From Gallionellales bacterium CG03_land_8_20_14_0_80_55_15 (GTDB taxonomy: Bacteria > Pseudomonadota > Gammaproteobacteria > Burkholderiales > Gallionellaceae), in contig PEUR01000126.1 of the NCBI GenBank assembly GCA_002780675.1, positions 20,669 to 27,685 on the forward strand: a stretch of DNA of 7,017 bases. The letters run 5' to 3'. Shown one piece after another: positions 5,049 to 7,017 of the stretch (position 1 is the first letter of the stretch; every line of letters starts with the position of its first letter). Both the position numbers and the translations under genes were made by a program. The notes under the pieces are model-generated. The model did not search any database. It worked only from the letters and a program-made list of their open reading frames with translations, and was not told where the DNA came from.

Positions 5049-7017
5049 ATGGCAACCACTTCAGCAATAGGTACTAGCAGCATTGATGTCAATGCCATCG
5101 TCAGTCAGCTGATGACCGTCGAGCAGCAACCTATTACTAAATTGAATACGCGTGAAGCCAGTTATCAGGCAAAACTCTCGGCCTTTGGCACCATACAAGG
5201 GGCAGTTGCCAATTTTCAAAATACCGTACGCAACTTAAGCAACGCCAGCAGCTTCCAAGCCGTCACCGCCACCTCATCAGACACCGGCACAATCACAGCC
5301 AGCGCCTTAACCAGTGCCTTGAGCGGTAAATATTCCATAGAGGTGAGCAGCCTGGCACAGGCGCAGACCCTGGTTGCCGCCGGTCAAGCCAGCATCTCGG
5401 CGGCCATTGGCACGGGCACTCCCACCACCTTGAGCTTCGATGCCGGCACTATTTCAGGAACGCTTAGCGGAGGTAAATATAACGCAGGTGCGACATTCAC
5501 CTCGGCAGGCAATGGGCTCAAGACAGTCACGATAGACAGCAGCAACAATTCCCTGCAAGGCATACGCGACGCGATCAATGCCGCCAGCCTCGGCGTGACC
5601 GCCAGCATCATCAACGATGGCAGCGCAGCGCCTTACCGTCTGGTGATGAGTGCCAACAATACGGGTGCTCTCAGCAGCATGAAAATTTCCGCCAGTGGCG
5701 ATACCAGCGTGAGCAGCCTGCTGGCAAACGACCCGGCTGCAGGAACCGCCATTGGCGCACTGGGACAGAACTTGTCTGAATCCGTCACTGGCCTCAACGC
5801 GGATATTAAAGTAAACGGCATCGCGGTCAGCAAGGCATCGAATAGCATCTCGGATGTGATTCCAGGGGTCACGCTCAAGCTAAGCAAATTGACTGGCACG
5901 CCTGTTACGCTGACGGTTGCACAGGATACGGCTTCGGTCAGCCAGTCCGTGAATGATTTCGTGACTTCATACAATGCGCTGAGCAAAACCCTATCCGATC
6001 TTACTGCCTACAATACCGCCACCCAAAAGGGTGCGACCTTGCAGGGAGATGCCACCGTACGCAACTTGCAAGGCAAACTGCGTGCGGTGTTGAATACCGC
6101 CGTTTCAGGTGCAGGCTCGTTGACCAGCCTGTCGCAAATTGGCATCACCTTCCAGCGCGATGGCTCACTGGCACTGGATAGCACCAAACTCAACACGGTC
6201 ATGCAAAACAATTTCAGCGATGTCGCCGGGCTATTTGCTTCTACCGGCAAAGCCTCCGACAGCCTGGTAACCTACAACTCGGTCACCAGCGCCACCCAAC
6301 CCGGCAGTTATGCAGTCAATGTGACCGGGCTTGCCACACAAGGCAATGCACTCGCTTCTGTCGCACCGGGCAGTTTAACCATCAGTGCGGCGAATGATAC
6401 GTTGGACATGATCATCAACGGGATCAGCACCTCGATTACCTTAACCTCAAAAACCTATACTTCGGCACAGGAATTGGCCACTGAAGTGCAATCCAAACTT
6501 AACGGCGCAAGCGCGTTGTCCGGTGCGGGGATCAGCGTTTCAGCCACGCTCGATGCGGGCAGGATTTCCATTACCTCGAACAGTTATGGCGCGCTCTCCA
6601 GCGTGCTCGCCAGTGGCGGCAACGGGCTGACCAATCTGTTGGGTACGGCAACTTCAACCACGGGACAGGATGTAACAGGCACGATCAATGGTGCGAATGC
6701 CGCCGGATACGGCCAGTCACTTTCTTCTACCAGCGGCGATTCGCAGGGTTTATCCGTGCTGGTCAACGGCGGCGCACTGGGCAGTCGCGGCACGGTCAGC
6801 TACGCGCAAGGCTATGCCTACCTGATGAATAACCTCGCCACTTCGGTACTCGCCAGCGATGGCACACTGAGCGCCAGCAAAGATGAAATTAACAGCTCTA
6901 TCAAGAACTTAGCAGCTCGTCGCAGCACCTTGCAACAGCGTCTAATCGGCATAGAAGCGCGCTACCGCGCACAATTCACGGCACTGGATGGCATGTTAAG
7001 CAGCATGAATACAACCA
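5049..7017 (+). CDS. fliD: Flagellar hook-associated protein 2, filament cap (3' end cut by window edge)
   Basis: FliD forms the cap at the filament tip and helps exported flagellin fold and insert. The frame is open for 656 codons from ATG 5049 to the window end, with no frameshift. FliD_N spans about residues 8-110: SSIDVNAIVSQLMTVEQQP, then KYSIEVSSLAQAQ at 94-106. A flagellin_IN-like module lies at about 163-213 (SLQGIRDAINAASLGVTASI). FliD_C follows from about 235, with VTLTVAQDT at 286-294, FVTSYNAL at 304-311 and LQGDATVRNLQ at 331-341. The C-terminal helical part carries GTVSYAQGYA at 581-590, RYRAQFTALDGML at 638-650 and SSMNTT at the end, so probably only about 10-25 residues are missing. 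Many FliD proteins are about 450-480 residues; this one will be around 670-680, with the extra length mainly in a beta-rich insertion at about 400-580. The ribosome binding site is modest (AGAGAA overlapping the flaG stop), fitting coupled, low-level synthesis of a cap protein. fliS would be expected next, outside the window. Confidence 0.96.
   Translation, partial: MATTSAIGTSSIDVNAIVSQLMTVEQQPITKLNTREASYQAKLSAFGTIQGAVANFQNTVRNLSNASSFQAVTATSSDTGTITASALTSALSGKYSIEVSSLAQAQTLVAAGQASISAAIGTGTPTTLSFDAGTISGTLSGGKYNAGATFTSAGNGLKTVTIDSSNNSLQGIRDAINAASLGVTASIINDGSAAPYRLVMSANNTGALSSMKISASGDTSVSSLLANDPAAGTAIGALGQNLSESVTGLNADIKVNGIAVSKASNSISDVIPGVTLKLSKLTGTPVTLTVAQDTASVSQSVNDFVTSYNALSKTLSDLTAYNTATQKGATLQGDATVRNLQGKLRAVLNTAVSGAGSLTSLSQIGITFQRDGSLALDSTKLNTVMQNNFSDVAGLFASTGKASDSLVTYNSVTSATQPGSYAVNVTGLATQGNALASVAPGSLTISAANDTLDMIINGISTSITLTSKTYTSAQELATEVQSKLNGASALSGAGISVSATLDAGRISITSNSYGALSSVLASGGNGLTNLLGTATSTTGQDVTGTINGANAAGYGQSLSSTSGDSQGLSVLVNGGALGSRGTVSYAQGYAYLMNNLATSVLASDGTLSASKDEINSSIKNLAARRSTLQQRLIGIEARYRAQFTALDGMLSSMNTT

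Noticed and set aside
1..7017. Mobile element, CRISPR array, tRNA or prophage signatures
   Set aside because: No transposase, terminal inverted repeats with flanking duplications, spaced direct repeats or tRNA-like cloverleaf were seen. Gene content is ordinary chromosomal signalling and flagellar genes.

Overview
This window looks like chromosomal DNA from a motile betaproteobacterium. A Gallionella/Sideroxydans-, Methylophilales- or Rhodocyclales-like host is my inference from protein style, not a database match. Every convincing gene is on the + strand. The right half is a classic late flagellar (class 3) filament locus in the order fliC - flaG - fliD, with fliD running off the right edge. 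The left half holds signalling genes: the end of a NarX/DegS-type histidine kinase, a NarL/UvrY-type response regulator, and a soluble diguanylate cyclase.

Layout. 1-288: C-terminal 95 residues of a sensor kinase (ATP-binding domain only). 327-968: response regulator with receiver and LuxR-type HTH domains, 38 nt downstream and probably co-transcribed with the kinase. 969-1106: 138-nt gap with a perfect 12-bp palindrome but no clear promoter. 1107-2900: diguanylate cyclase with a ~430-residue helical N-terminus of unknown role and an intact GGEEF domain with an inhibitory site. 2901-3101: regulatory gap with a strong hairpin just after the cyclase, a near-consensus sigma-28 (FliA) promoter, a leader with a small hairpin, and a strong ribosome binding site. 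3102-4562: flagellin. 4563-4640: gap with a 39-nt two-tier hairpin lacking a U-tract, then a ribosome binding site nearly identical to that of fliC. 4641-5039: flaG. 5049-7017: fliD, 656 codons present and the last few residues missing.

How it fits together. FliA-dependent transcription from the promoter at 2980-3006 would make abundant flagellin mRNA and, by read-through past the fliC-flaG hairpin, smaller amounts of flaG and fliD mRNA. That matches the need for thousands of flagellin subunits and very few cap subunits. FliD caps the growing filament and folds FliC at its tip; FlaG is associated with filament length control. The cyclase beside the filament genes makes c-di-GMP, the usual brake on motility, so a functional link is plausible but unproven. 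The two-component pair could control any target; nothing in the sequence ties it to flagella.

I found no mobile element, CRISPR array, tRNA, rRNA or frameshift. The most noteworthy points are the cyclase's uncharacterised N-terminus, the almost lysine-free flagellin with an internal repeat, the oversized FliD, and the matching leaders of fliC and flaG. I do not see evidence for an entirely new biological system here.
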